A stretch of 64,000 nt of DNA from Eopsaltria australis (taxonomy: Eukaryota; Chordata; Aves; Passeriformes; Petroicidae). Of this stretch, positions 14,501-29,500 are shown piece by piece; the first letter of the stretch is position 1; the number at the start of each line of letters is the position of its first letter. The DNA is taken from positions 3,597,001-3,661,000 of the forward strand of contig JAVTVJ010000143.1 in the NCBI GenBank assembly GCA_034509425.1. The letters run 5' to 3'. Made by a program: the position numbers and the translations under genes. The notes under the pieces were generated by a model. It saw only the letters and a program-made list of their open reading frames with translations. It was not told the origin of the DNA and did no database searches.

Positions 14501-17500
14501 ACTGCTACCTGCATTCCACTGCCTGTGTTACTGACCTTGCTTAAATAACTTTGCATACTGTTGTGCACCTGCCACATTTCTTCTGCATGCAGCTGTAGTG
14601 ATTACACTTCTGGAAAAACACTAAACTCAAGTAGAAGAGAGGTTTTTGCAATCATGTTAAAAATACAGTCTAAGAGTAATCACTTGGAGACTTTCATAAG
14701 CAGAGGCAGTTCCTGATGTCAACAGACCAATTAGTGAATTTTAGTATACCTGACATCTCTAGGAATGCAGTGACTTTATTAATTTGTGCTAGTCCTATGT
14801 TATTTGGACTATAATTAATTGTTGAATTTGCTATTTCAACATAAATATTAACTGGTGCATAATGTTAACAAGTGTTAATAGAAGCAGTAGGATATTAATC
14901 TGAAACTGTGCAACTTGTGAACAGGACCAAAGAATGTACATAAGGCATTTTTTCTTGAGCCTGTGAATGCACAGAAATGTGTAGTGCTTACAGATGAATG
15001 TTATTTTTCCTCTGGGTAGAAACTACTTCTTGGTCAAGACCAAGAGAAGGATCATATAAAGAGGAAGAATTTTAGGCTTACAAAAAAGAACACTAATTGG
15101 CTCTTTATCTACATAATCATGTGCATGGAGGTACTTGATGTAATAACAGTAAGACTTAATTGAAAATTTATCTTCAAACTCCACAGTTTTCAGTAGAAGA
15201 GAAACGCGCAAAGCATTTAAACAATGTCTTCCATCTGAAGTAAATGAGTACATTATATACTATGCCAATGACCCAATTTCTTTGGATAGGTTACTACGTG
15301 CCACATTCATTCTTCCAGTGATGATGAAATAGATTTTAAAGAAACTGGCTTCTCACAGGATTCTTCTTTGCAGCAGGTGAGTTGAATTCTTTTAACCTCT
15401 TAAGTTGCTCTTTCTGTAAAAGTAAATTAAGACATTTTTTAAAAAGCAGTGGAACTTTTATTTTCTCTCACAAGCAAATATAAATTTAGGAAGTTTAAAT
15501 TAAAACCTAGGCATGTGTGCATGCACACAACTGTGTCTTACCAGACTCATAAGCATCTCTTTGAATTCTTTTGCTGGTAGTGAAAGTGGGAGCCTTGTGG
15601 CACAAGATTGCCAATAGATCACTTAGATGGAATCAGATGTTTTAGATGGCATTATTTGTCTGGGTTACTAACCAAAATCTTTCAGATCACACTAACAGCT
15701 GTGTTATAACTGCCTAGTCTAATATTGGCTTTGGTATTCTATGCATTTTCTATAGTTTTTATAATAAGTAATTGCTTGTCTAAGTTTGAATTGTGGGTGG
15801 TGGCTCAAGCTTAAAGAATCTGATGCATTTTTATCTGTTTAAGTGCTTTAGTACCTGTAAGGTGCACCTGTACAAAAACTTGATAAGTTGGGTGCTATCT
15901 GTAGCAGCTTTAGTGAGAAAGTAAGATCTTCTAATATCTCTGTGCTTTTCATGCATCCCCTTAGTGACCTGCTGTGCCTAGGCAATCCCAGCAGTTCCAG
16001 GTAGTTAATCTGGAGAAATGCAGATGGTCCAGTGCTGCTTCTTTCAAGTTTGTCTTGCTGTATACCTCCTCCTTTTATATATATTTTCTTTTTCCTTCAG
16101 TTTTCATAATGCCTTAATCTAAACTTGGGGTTTTTTGGTCGTTCTTTTGTTTCCTTTCCATATTCACTGTGTTCAACTTTACCACCATACTATGGCCCTT
16201 CAGCTACCTAGGCAAGAAACCGAGAGAGTTGACATGACATGACAATTTTATTTCCTAGAGTATCTTAGTGTTGGCTGACTTTACACATGGAAATACTGTT
16301 AAGAGTCCCTAGAGGATGTGTAGTAATTTATAATTTTAGTCCTGGGAAATAAGAGCCAAAAGCTGTTGTTATGGATAGATTATGCCCACATGTACCTTAG
16401 TGTATATACCCATCTGCTGGCAGTTGACACTGACATGTTTATTTAAAAAAAACAGCACAGCTGTGTCAGTGAGACTGCACTGAGATGTAAAATGTTCAGT
16501 GGTTTAATGCTTTTAGATATTTAATAGGTGCTGTTGGTGTGTGTGCCCGAGACTGATTTTGCTACTGGTACCTGCACAATAAATACACAGCTGTGCTTTA
16601 GTATCTATATATAGTTTACTTTTCTGGTTCTTACTATTTATAACTTCATGTTGTTTTGAGCAAAGAGAGCTTTTGCTTTTATATAGCGTTGTTTCTCTGT
16701 TTCTTTGGGGTGCATTTGGAAAGGTGCTGGTAAATGTGATTAAACTACAGATTTAACTTCTTTATTGAAAGCTGTTAGATTGGCTTTCAAGTCGGTTAAT
16801 GTAAGTAGGGTTGTAGTTGATGCTACCTTTCAAAATTCAGAGGTTAAGACAAATCCTTTTCCTATCTTTTTATGTTTAGTTTAGATAGACTTTTATTTCT
16901 TGGAAGCAAAATGGGCAAATACATTTTAGAGTATTAGTAGAATCATTATATCACTGTCGTTGGTCCTGGGGTTGCCAGGCCTTTTCTGATTATCAGATGC
17001 AACAAATGACGTCCAATTTTATTGACCAGTTTGGCTTCAACGATGAGAAGTTTGCTGATCAAGATGACATTGGCAAGTGAGTATAACATTACTCTGAATT
17101 TGGCTATAGTCTTGCGAGTTTTTTTTCTGTGTTTGGCTGTGGTTTTGCTGATTAGTACAAGCATTTACTGATGTGAAGCAGTTACCAATCAGTGCTGTCT
17201 TTCTGTGCCATCTGTGTGCATTGATAGAAGCCTCCCTGAACAGGGGAAAGCAACAGCTTCTCTTCTTTTTCTGATCTCATGGTTGTGCCTATGTTGAGAA
17301 TGCTGTGCTTGTGAATAACTCTGCTTTTTAACAGAGTCTTTTTAACGGAGAGCTATGGCTCTCTGTTGACCTGACATTGTTTGGGTCACTTTCACTTTCT
17401 CTCTGTCTCAAAGTGGGTTTCTTCCCCTGCTGATGACCAGATGAATAGCTGTACTTCTGAGTTTTCCTGGAAAAGATGACATGAACGTGTCTCTGAGTGT

Positions 17501-20500
17501 ACTTTTCTGTAGGGGACAGTAAGGAAGGACATTGTAAAATCTACCTTTATTTATGAGGCCGAGGCAGTTGAGACTTATTTCTACAAATAGTCTTTGGTGA
17601 AAGACAAGGAGATGGGAACAGTCTTGGTCAGGTTAAAAACCCCCGAACTAAACAAAAACCAGCACACAACAAAAAACACTCCTCACAAAAGCTGGTAGCT
17701 TTCTTCATAGGCAAACTGATGCAATAAAGGGAAAAGGGGAGAATGGCGGTTCTTGCTGATAGTAGAGTTCTTCATGATTTTTATAAGATTTCATGGGTTG
17801 GGATGCCAGAACATGCAGGCAGGAATGAAAAGCATTACTTCCAAGATGATTTTAGAAGGGTATTTGTATAATAATCACAGTGCTCTTCTATAAGACGTGT
17901 TTAGTAGTGGTGTCTGACTGAAGCTTTCATGTTCTATCCAAGAAGCATTGCTACCTTTTTACACCACAGAACCTGCTGAGATTAGAGACTAAGATACGAT
18001 GGTAGAGGAGGTAACACAGGATACTCCTTAACTTTGTTAGAAGCAAGTGGATTTTGGCAAGGATAGGAGTTAAAATTCCTTTAAGTTCATGCCTTTGGAA
18101 GTCTGTTGTCTTGGTAGGAAGAAGACTACTTATGTAAAGAGATCTCAAGATTTGTGACAGGTACACTGATGATGTACTCATGAGTTGAATTAAACTGTAG
18201 GTGAGGTTACTTTCTGTGCAAGAATCAATTACACTCTAAGTTATCTGCATAGCATTGTGCAGTAATTCAGATGGTGGCTTGCACAGTAATCACACTCACA
18301 CCTGCAACTTAGGTTCCTTTAGCCCACTTACCTTATTCCTTACTTTGTAATGCAGTGAATATTAGAGGAGGAGTAGTGTATGCTCTGCTGAATGCACTCA
18401 TGACTAGACAAAGAATATATGATCTCTTCTGATACGTAAAGATATGTCAAGCCTAATATATAGTGTTATGTTTGGAAATTGTTTCAGTGATTGGTTGAAA
18501 CATATTTGTGGGGTTCTTTTGTTAAGAAACAGAATTTGATATTATTTTTCGTTTTGTCCCTTTCTGTTGAAAAGGTCCTTTGATAGAAGGGTGAAATTAG
18601 TTAAAATATACAAGGACTGCAAAATGCAGATATTTGCAGGTTTTGAGCTGTATCATGGTATATACCATAGTCAGATTAGGCGTTCTGTAGGCCTAAGTTT
18701 TTTCCAGTGCATAACAGTACAGTATTTGAGATTTGGATATTATAATTTCAGGTATACTTTTTTAGGCTTGTTGTATCTTTACACCTAACTGTAGATGGCA
18801 ATATTCTGTGTTTTTGTTTAAAATATTTAACAGTTAGAAAAATCACAGGGATGCCAGGCCTCCTCTGTGTAATTTTGACTGTTTTGTCTTGGAGACTATT
18901 TTGTCTTTTGTCTTCTATTTTTAGATTATTGAAAAATAAGAAACCAAAGAGAAATTAAATGTCTTCATGTCACAATAGAAAATCTTGTTTTATTGAGTAC
19001 ATTTCTTTTTTTCTTATAGTGTTTCTTTTGATCGGGTTTCGGACATCAACTTTACCCTCAATACAAATGAAAGTGTAAGTATGTGTTCCAGTATTATGAG
19101 AAAAATTACTGTCTTTTAAACTTTGGTACGACCTCAAAGTTTTGGCAGTGGTTATAATTACTCCTTTTTTGTGGAAATCACTGGAAAATAATTACCCTAG
19201 CTTATTTGCATATCATGAGTTTTGCTAATTGGAAGACACTACTATTTTTTTTCTTTATCAGTATTAAGCAGAATTGCTTCTCATTTATACAGCTGGGTTT
19301 AAGATTGGTCTTAGATCTGATTTGTGCATGTTGCACACTTGTGTTTTATGATGAGAAGTTATTTTCAGTGAGATTGTAGTGACAGGAAAGTAAGAACGGA
19401 GTCTCTGAACCTCGGTATTATTTGTTGGTTGCGCTAAAATGACCCCCCACTACAGAAAATAAATCTGGAGTACTCTGCTCTGGTTATCTGGAAAGATCTT
19501 TGGGGTCACTCCTGAACCCCTTTCTTAAACATCATGGAAACTTCTAAGTGTTCATTGGTCCATTCATCTTGTTAGTAGCCAAGTAAAACAAGCAGCAGTG
19601 CATATTTTCTTGACAAGCTTTGGATTAAGACATTCTGGTTTTCTGCTGCTTTTAGAGAAATGCTTAAGATTCTCTTCAGGATAGTCTGTATTTTCAGGAT
19701 GTTTGCTAGTGTAATATGGATTTTATACTTTTGCTGTATTTAGGGCAATATAGCCTTGTTTGAGGCATGCTGTAAGGAACGGATACAGCAGTTTGATGAT
19801 GGTGGCTCTGATGAAGAAGACATTTGGGAAGAAAAACATATTGCATTTGCACCTGAGTCCCAGAGGCGTTCCAGGTGAGCAGGGTTTCTCATCCAAATAG
19901 CAGTGAAGTGAGCATGCAGTGAACCTGTCCTCTGGTTCAGCCTGTCTGTTAGTACAGACTGCCCAGCATAACTAGGTATTTCCGTTCTGTGGAGATGTGT
20001 GCTTTGTTTTCCAGCCATAATTTGCAGAAGATGCACTTTGGCTTTCTTAGCTGGTTGGTTTTGGTTTTTTCCCTGCTGTGTATTCTTTCCCTCTTCTAAA
20101 TTGACCCAACCATCCTTGCCTTGGACAAGGCAGCCCAGCTCCACATCTATGTAGACCTTGCTGTCCTCACTACAGTACCGGTGTGGCTGTGAACATAGGA
20201 GAATGCATCGAGTGGAGGGAGCATGCAGTCCTCAAAACTCAGGGCTGTGCAGCCTCCCTCGATACCTACTGAAAGCCTCTTTATGTGGTCAAGTGAAAAA
20301 TCTTAAACCTTGGGGTTTTTTTGAGAGAAATTAGGGGAATACAAATAGCTAAAAATTATACCTCAAGTAACCTGTCAGAAATAATTGTAATTCTCTGTAG
20401 CCTGAAAGTATGCAGTATTTCATTGTTCCCAGAGTGTTATACTAAAAACAGACTGTAAACTCTCTCTTTGTATTTGAAGTTCGGGCAGTACAGACAGCGA

Positions 20501-23500
20501 AGAAAGTACAGATTCTGAAGAAGAGGATGGAACTAAACAAGACTTGTTTGAATCCCATGCCAATACAGAGGACAAAATGGAAGTAGACTTAAATGAACGT
20601 ACGTAGCTTTTTTCCCTGCTGCTTTGGGTTATAGGAAATGGATAGATCTAGCAGCCTGATTTTGTAGGAGTTTCCTTGTTTACTGCTTTTATTCCAACTG
20701 TCTTAAAGTAGTCTTTCCCACTTGCCTCAGGGCATGCACATATTGGGAAGTTTGAATTCCTTACATGTCTTAAGTTACTTACTCTCTCTAAAATTCATGT
20801 TTCTGCTCTTCAAGAGTTAAAAAAGGAGGAGTCATTGGAAAGGGGAGGATTAAATGTACTCATTTATAAATATTGAGTGCTTACAAAAACCTAATATGTT
20901 TGTCTCCAAACCCAAAAGATGGTATTTTTACTAGAAGCCTTTCAGACCAGCTTTTCATCTAACAGTGCTCTTTTAGAAGACTTCCTACAGAAGCTAAGTG
21001 AACTTGTGTTGTTCTGGTTCATGTGAATGAAAGATACACATCAGGAGACTCTTAATTGGAATCTTAAGTGATGTAATTGGTTGAAAAGTTTTACATTCAA
21101 GTCAGACTAAACTGGCTTTTGTTAAACTGGTAATGTCTGTAGGTAAAAGCCCTGTGTTTATCTAGACTGTAAGGAATTAAATTAAAATAGAAGGAAAAGT
21201 TAAGGGTTTTCTTTTCTTTTGTCAGATTGGTGTCGTTGGCATCTGTGTGTCAAACAAGTTTTGATCCATGTGGGTCTCCTCCCATATCTGCCTGGGTTGG
21301 AATTTCTAATTGCTAGTCAGAGCTTCCTTTTCAGCCTGTTTTTTTGTATGTAAGTGTTAATGAAAAACATGTTTCCCTTGGGTAGGTGAAGTATTTTGAA
21401 TTGACCTATCCTAAATTACATGCTATTCACAGTTGCTCCCAAATTTAAAATATCAATAAATATTTTAAGTTGTAAAAAGCCTTAAACTTTTCTGAAACTT
21501 TGCAGTGGTGTTAGTGCATGAGAAATTATTTGAAGAAACTGAAAAAGGGATGAAAGCTCTTAAGATTTTCATTATTATAGAAATTAGTTTGAAAAGTGGT
21601 TAACAAATATTGAGGTTAATTTAAAGGATAAAGTGGGATTATACTTGTGATTCAGTGTTTTATTAGTTTTGTTCTTCAGATAAACTATTTTTTTTTTTTA
21701 GCAGAGTACTCTGAGTTACTGATCTTAAAATTCTGCCTTACTAGCAGAATTTTCCTTTTAGAGAATGCATTCATTTTTTAACAGGATGTACAGGATTTTT
21801 CTGCATGTGCTTTGAAGTCTAGTTATGAACTTTGCTTCTCTTTATGGAATGTACATAGAGAGAATCAGTGTGTTAGGCATATGTGCACTCGTGATCTTTA
21901 TTGAAATTTGTTCCTAACGAACTTCCTGCTGGTTTTTCAGCTCCTAACTGGTCAGCGAACTTCGATGTCCCCATGGAGACTGCACATGGCGCCAGTCTGG
22001 ATTCTGTTGGCTCTGCTGTGTGGAGTACTGAGGCACCTGTGCCAGCTAAAGAAACTGGCTGGGCTTCCTTTTCTGACTTCACATCCTCTTTGAGGTAAGA
22101 ATGGCAGTTATTCAGGAGGAGTTTGGTTTTCTTGGGGTGTCCGTGTCTACACAAGCCTGTGTTGCTCGTGTATGTAAAGTGTCTGAAGAGCCCCATGTGT
22201 CGGTACGAAATCCCTTTCCAGGATGCGTGGGTGCTAGTGTTTTGGTTTTTTTTTAATTTCATACAGTTATGCAGCCATGATAACTAGGTTATGTAGTTCT
22301 GCGTGATTTTGAGAATACCCAAGATAATGCTGTTCTTTTTTTGGTTTGAACTCTACACTCTACTGAAGTCTTGTGTATGTATCTAATCAAATAAATGTAA
22401 ATTTTGAGTTACTGAACACTGGCAGTCAAGAACTGATTCCTTCTCATATTAGAAGACTTTGCTTTTATACATTTGGCTTTTGACTTTCTGTCTGGGCATT
22501 AAAACAGCTCAGATATAAAAGTATTATTTTTTCCAACAGTGTTGTTTCATGATTGAGGCAGGTAAATTGATAATCAAATTAAGGGCCTAGAAAACGAAGA
22601 CTTGGAGTTGCCACATTACTGGATAGAAAAGACATTCTGTAAATGGTGTGAACTTACTCAAGTGGCCAATCTTGTTGTCTGAGTTCCTTTGGAATGAGAA
22701 ACTTGTAGCTATACTGTATATAAAATTAAGTAGTGAAATCACTTCTGTAGTGGCTCATGAGTGCACTGGCAGTCTCAACAGAGAGCTATCAAGTTGGGAA
22801 AATACATTTAGCAAAACAGTTTAAAATATTTGGAAACTCTACAAGGAGCTGGTGATACCTGTATGCCTTACTTACCAGAGACATGTCCACTACTACTTGG
22901 AATGTAACAAAATCAAAATTACCATCAAACACCCTCAGCTCAGTTCTGGTGCATTTTGCATTGCTAAACTTCTGTTTAGCAAGTCTTTCCAGGACTCTTA
23001 GAGACAAACTTGATGTAATTCAGTTTCAGTATAGTTCTAGGCCTTATAGCTTTCATAGAGAACTGTCTTAAGAACACTTCGTTTTGGTATTCAGAAATGT
23101 TTCTAAAGTTTTTTTACTTTACTTGAAGCTCAAAAGACTCCTTAAGAAGTAATTCTCCTGTGGAAATGGAAACAAACACAGATCCGGGTGATCCCTTGAG
23201 TGCAAATGCAGCTACTCTTACAACACAGCTAGAGAGTAAGTAAACTGCATTCCCAAATGCAAATGACTTGATTGTAGGAGTTGTACATAAGAAAAACCTC
23301 CCTGAACTTCAAAGTTTTAGGTTTCCAGAGACTCTCTGGCTCTGTTAATGTTTTGCAGTAATGAAAGTGACTTGTCAAAGAATTTCTGAAATATTTTAAA
23401 TAGTTTCCAATTTAAAACAGGAGCCAGTGTTGCTATTACCTCTAAAAGGTCTGCACATTATGAACGGAAAAGCATTACAAAGAAACAAAGTGTGTTCTGT

Positions 23501-26500
23501 TAGCGAATCCTCTTACCTGTGTCAGCGTTTAGCTGAGCTGATGCACAGAAAGAATGGTAGCCTCCAGTCTCATCCTGTGTGGCAGTAGGCCAGTAGCCTC
23601 AACGTGTTCAAATTTCTCCTTCCTGCCCGTGCCTTTCTAAGCCACCTTCAGTATGCATGCACTAACTATTTGTTCTGCATGTATCAACTGGTTAAAAGGA
23701 CAAAATATTGTAATGAGCTTTTTTTGTATCTATTATTACCAGAGAGAGCAAGAAGTGCAGGTGAGAAGCCCAGACAGACTGGACATCCCAAAGATTTGTC
23801 AGTACTTGAAAACTTAGAGTAATATTTGTGCCATGTAGACTTGTCATGAATTTGACTGTACAGAAAAATAATTCATCACTGTAATCCTACTAAGGCCTTG
23901 TTTAGGCAAAGCTGTTGCAGTAACCATTGTCAGTCAAAATGAAAGAAAAAGTTAGAGTGTGGCTTTTTCTTAAGCCATCTGTAAGTAACACTCATGCTCT
24001 CTATATGTGGCACTTGAAAAAAGGTGACATTCTCTGTAAGAAAGAATTCAAGAAGAGTGCAAAACTGCAAAATTACTGTTCTTGCTGTATTCGCTTATAT
24101 GCTTGCACATGGAATAGAAACATAATGAGCCATAGACTAAATTGCTTCCATTTCTACTTGTAGCCCCAGGAAGTGTTGCTATGGAGGCCAGCTCAGATGG
24201 AGAGGATGATGTGGAAAATGCAGACAAGGTAACCGAGACAGTCATGAATGGCAGCATGAAGGAGACACTGAGCCTAACTGTAGATGCTAAAACTGAAACT
24301 GCCGTTTTCAAAAGGTGAGAATGCCTGTTTATTATCTTCCCACCATGTAAATGGAATACTGTTGGTGGAACATTGTGTCATCAAAGAGTTCTTTTGAAGT
24401 GATCATTCCTGGGGATTTAATTAGAAACCTTTCGAAGTAATTGCTTGGAAATTTGACTTCTAGTTAGTTACTATAACATGCGACTTTACTTATCAAGCCT
24501 GAGTTTCAGTGGAAGGTTATTAGCAGAAGACTGACTCAGCTTTTGTCCCTGATGCACATTATTGTTCATTTTTCATGTACAGCTCTTTTAACATTGCACA
24601 TCAAAACTAAGCACAGAATTTTGCACAGAATTCTTAGAATTGGATTGGAATTTCATTCTTCTCATCCAGGAGAATGGAAGACAGAAGTTGCAGGCCAGCC
24701 AGGCACTGCTCTTGAGTGTAGCTCATCAGACAGACTTGGGGTGATGATCAGTGTTGGTGGTATGCATGATGGTGTTAAATCTAATCTGGACTACAGGTGG
24801 CACATGGAATTCTGGAATAACTGGAAAAACAACTTCTTAATTTTGCTATCTTCTGATACAATAATTCAGGAATAAGTGTCTTACAATATGGTAAAATTCT
24901 ATATTATTTGTATGTCAACGTAGTGATCCTTTTATGAGAATAAAGCACATTTCAGTGTTCTGTACTCCATCCCATCTACTAAGATACTTGTGTTCTCAAA
25001 TTTAATGATCAGGTGTTTTTTATTTGGTATCAAGTATCAGTGTAAGGAAACAGAGGCTACAAACAGTCTGACCTGCAAAAATTCTGCCTTTATTGAAGCT
25101 GGTGAGCCCTGCCTCCACTCTGATGTCCACAAATTTGAATACACTGCTAGAGCATTTTGACATGTAACCCTCTTCTCATTCTTTTAGAATAATTTGCTCG
25201 TATCCATCCCTATTCTAGCTTCAAATGCTAAAATGAAATTGTCAGTATGTCTTGCAAGTTGCTTTAAAACAACAACTCCGAGTTGATTGCAGTATAAGAA
25301 ACTTTTCCAGTGTTAATCCTTACATTGCTTGTTGTTTAAATTAATTTTCCTTCATCCTGTTAGCGTTAGGGGATGCTTCCTGAACCATCCAAAATTAATA
25401 GACCTTGGAAACCAAACAGCTTTCTGTCACTCCTTCTTCCATCCATTTGATTATCTGAGTGACTTAACTTCTGATGGTTTTTCAGCACAGAAGAGGGAAA
25501 ATTTGTGACTGCACAGTCACAGATGGCATTGAGAGAGGAATGATCCACTCTAGAGAAGCACTTTAGAGAAGTATTGGGACTGCGTGCAGATCGATGTGAC
25601 ATGAAGCCATCCATAGTGTATTGCTGATTTAGTAAATGACGTGTCTGCTCTCCAGTTTGTTCTGTCTTTTGCACAATGCATTTACATGGTCTTCACTCTT
25701 AGATGTTAGATGTTTACAAATTTGATTTAATATCCATGGTGCCTTTGAACTTCTCCTTAAACTGGTTTAGCTCACATGCACTTTTAACTTGTGTGACTTG
25801 TGAGACTGGTGCAAAAACTAACATGAGGAGGCAGCATCTGGTGACAGTTCCTGCCAACATTCATGGAATTACCTGCTGGAACTGTAGTTAAAAGGACATA
25901 GAGGTGCAAAGGGAGGCAGCATCATAGAATTGCCCCAGTGAGAAGGGACCTTTAAAGTTTATCTGGTCCAGTCTTTAGTGGGAAAGGGTGCCCAGATGAG
26001 ATTACCACGCACTGTGTCCAATTGCATGTTGAAAACTTCTAGTAATGGGGACTCTGAGATTTTGATTGGGAAGGGAAATGTCAAAGAAACATACAAGAGG
26101 GCTCAAAGATGAGGTCTTAAATATGGAGAGTGTTCTACTCTGATAAAAATGTGCGGCTTCATAATGAGTCAATGCTCAAGTGGTATTTTTTAAACCAACT
26201 TGCTGGGAAAAGGTGTAAATTAAGGGACAGTTAGAGTAGTGAGGGGAAGTCCTACTTTGTCCTGTTTGCCTTTCAAAGTGGATGCTTCCAGACTTCAGCT
26301 TTATCTAGGTTTCTGTCATTAGAAAATTGAAAGTGTTGATGTCAATGTTGAGGAGATTTACAAGCACAGTAGTTAATTTGTGGAAAGCTGCAAAGGAGAA
26401 AAATGTGATTTCTGAACTTAGCTCAGAGTGGAGAATAAGTAGGAAGAATGTTAGCAGAGACTGCCTCTTCAAAAACTAAAAAAAACTAGGACACCACTTC

Positions 26501-29500
26501 TGATGGTGATGGCAACAAGTATTTTATTTGGAAGGAATGCAGGGAGTATCAAGGCAAATAAGATGGGGAGATTAGATGGGGAAAACTTGATGAGAGATTG
26601 CAATGCAAAAGACAGTATTTTTGCAGGCTCTGCAGGATAGAAGGAGAAAAGAGAAGGATTCATTGAAATTTAAAGGATCCATGGAAAGGAGAACTGTGAG
26701 AATAGGAAGAAAACCAGCAGAGGAGATTGGCACTTCTTGAATAAATAGATTTGTTGCCACAGAGGTATAAGATTGATGTTTGTCTACTTCAGAGCTGCTT
26801 TATAACTATCTCTTGCAGGTATATGTGCTCAAATTTGTATTTTAGTTCGCTCATAATGGTGTGATTGAGGTGGAAGAGGGTGGAATAGAAAGGCAGAAAA
26901 GTTTGGGTTTAGAAGCAAACCAGAAGATGTGTTTGCTAATGACTTTTGAGGCTGCCTGGTTACATGGTACTGTCTTACATAGTGTGAGTGTACAGCTTTT
27001 TCACTGAACTTCGTTTAATTTTTGTCTACAAGAGGAAGTTTGTGAAGTAGATTGGGCTACAGTCTTTGTACCCCATAAAGCATACCTAGTATTCACTGTG
27101 GAGTTAGTAGGGAGTTTAATATATAAGAAAGTGATGAGTTAATGATTTTGCTGGTATGTTTCATGGACAGACTTTATTAATGCCGGTTTCTCAGGGAATC
27201 TTGAATTTCTTTTATACTTTCTTCCATTTTTGCATACTTCTGGCTTCAGAGTGTTGAAATCCTATCGGTATGTATAGCAAAGGATCGTGACTGTGATTGT
27301 TATCACTTCAGGCATCACATACATTCCTTTTTTCCTTTCTTACCTTATTTGCAATCACTGTGTTTCCTGCCCTTTTATCCGGTCAAGTTTTAATGGATGT
27401 GAACACCAGTGCATCATTAGGTGTTTGTAAAATCTAGAGCCATGTGCTTGATCTTCATGTTGCAATCATAACTTAAAATCCATTTGCATGTGAAATATGG
27501 ACCCGTCTCAGTTTTCTCCTGTTGCCTGAAATTCCCTAGAAAGAAACTTCAGAGTTAAATACGTTAAATAACTTCTTGCTTTTGTTTTGTTTTTAAAGTG
27601 AGGAAGGAAAATTGACTACCTCGCAGGATCCTTCTTGTAAATATGTAGTAGAAGAGAATACAGAAGTTGCAGAAGAGGTCCCTTCAGGTCTTCAGCCTAC
27701 TAACAGCAGTCCAGAACAGAGGTAACTGCATTCAAGGACGCTTTCAATTCTCTAAATAGCAGTTTGTGTGCTTTGCTAATAGGATTGGTCTAAAGAGATT
27801 GAGTTTAGCTCAGTCTAAAAATGTGCTTGCTTTTATTTTATTAAATTCTTACAAGTTGAATTTTCTGTTGATTCTAAGACTCTTGAGTCATCAAAAATGT
27901 ATTTTTCTTTGCAGGGAGTTGTAAATGTCCCCATTCTGTTTTGTGACAATGCTACCAAGTTAGAATAATGAATTGATGCACAGAACTCTACAGCATGTTC
28001 TGATTGTACTGTATGTAGACTAAAAATACATGACCATGTTTGACAATTTTAGATTCTGGTTTTTAAGACTTGTTTATGAGCCACTATTTAATTAGGTTCT
28101 TTCTTCTAACTTTCTGCTCTGCATAAATCTCAGACTTGATCAAGAAGGGGATTCTAATCAGAAAAAAACAACCCTGTATCCTAAAGTAGGAAAACCAAAA
28201 ACTCTTTCACAGCCTCTCCTAGAGATACTGTTTTTATCAAGATGACAATATTTTTTTAATGCTGATAAGCATTAAACTGTAGGGAAGAAGTCCTTGGGTA
28301 CCTTTTGAGTAAGATGCTTGTCTGAACCAACAGAGGGCTCTCAGAGCTAGCAGTTTGCCAGATTGCCTTTGGGTTGTGGGAAACCTCAAGGAACTCATTT
28401 CACAGAATCCTGCTGGCTTCAGCAAAGCTCAAGACTTTCTCTAAAGGTGGCTGTTGCAGTAGATCCTCATAAGCACAGGATAAATACCAAGATAAACAAA
28501 ATGGTGCTTTTGGGGCTCCATGTATGTATGACTAGTGGAAGGAGTCCCCTAGGTAGGTCTCTGGCTGGTGGCTAGCAGGAGTAATCTCTGCTAGGAGCTC
28601 TGTTGTCTCATGGACTTTTTTCCAGTTAATAAGTGAGTGATGGTTGTGCAGACTGTCACATTTCCTGTCCATGCAGCATTTGTTTCTTACCTTCCAGGTT
28701 TCTCTAATAAGTGTTTGCTTTTGTCTAGCACTGTCTGTCTTTTCTCTAATGTTTACTTATGTTTTTTAAAAAGTGTTTTTAGAGCTTAGCAGCCAAAGAC
28801 TTAGCTAGGGGGCTTCTGCTGGTCACGTGCATGTAGAGCACGGACCCCAGAGTGGCTTCTCTGTGATGTCCACCATCAGAGAACAGGAGTTACAGGTAAC
28901 TTTTCTCATCTGTAGTTTCAAGCAGTATTTGCGTTTTTTTAGAGAATCTTCAGATGTCAGACTTCACTGAATGGAAGTTGACATTTTTTTGCCACTGTTG
29001 CTTGCATATTTCTAATGTCCTCATGCATTGGTTTGATCTCTTTGTGCCAGTCCAGAGCTATTGAGCCCATGTTTACACTAGACTTTATCTAGAATGTATA
29101 TACTGTTACTGTTTTCACTCTTGAAGGTTTGCTCTCCATTTTCCTCCATACTTCATGAACGTTTCATCCTAATGGACTGACATTCAAAGTACTTGTGAAA
29201 GGCTCTTTGTACATTAGATGAATAACTAAAGCAACTTTTTAAGACACTGTTGTTTTTCCTGTTGTGTCTTAACCTGCTGGCTTTCCAGTGCAACCCTAAA
29301 TACTGCTGGTATCACATTTTGCCTCACAGAATAAGATTTGGATAAGTATCAGAAATCTGCTCTTTATTAGTAATTCTCTGAGATACCATGTCTCTAGAGA
29401 TCACTTAGTATCTCAGCTTATGAAGATCACACATTCTTCAGTGGTGTACTCAGTTAATTGAGTGCTGTGCTTAATTAGGAAATAAGGACTCCAGAAATGC

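Noticed and set aside
19740..20144. 134-codon minus-strand ORF
   Set aside because: It is antisense to PPP6R3 exon 16 and its flanking intron, with no recognisable domain or splice support.
24543..24875. 110-codon plus-strand ORF in PPP6R3 intron 20
   Set aside because: It has no splice-consistent join to neighbouring exons, no family resemblance, and the annotated exons already join in frame across it.
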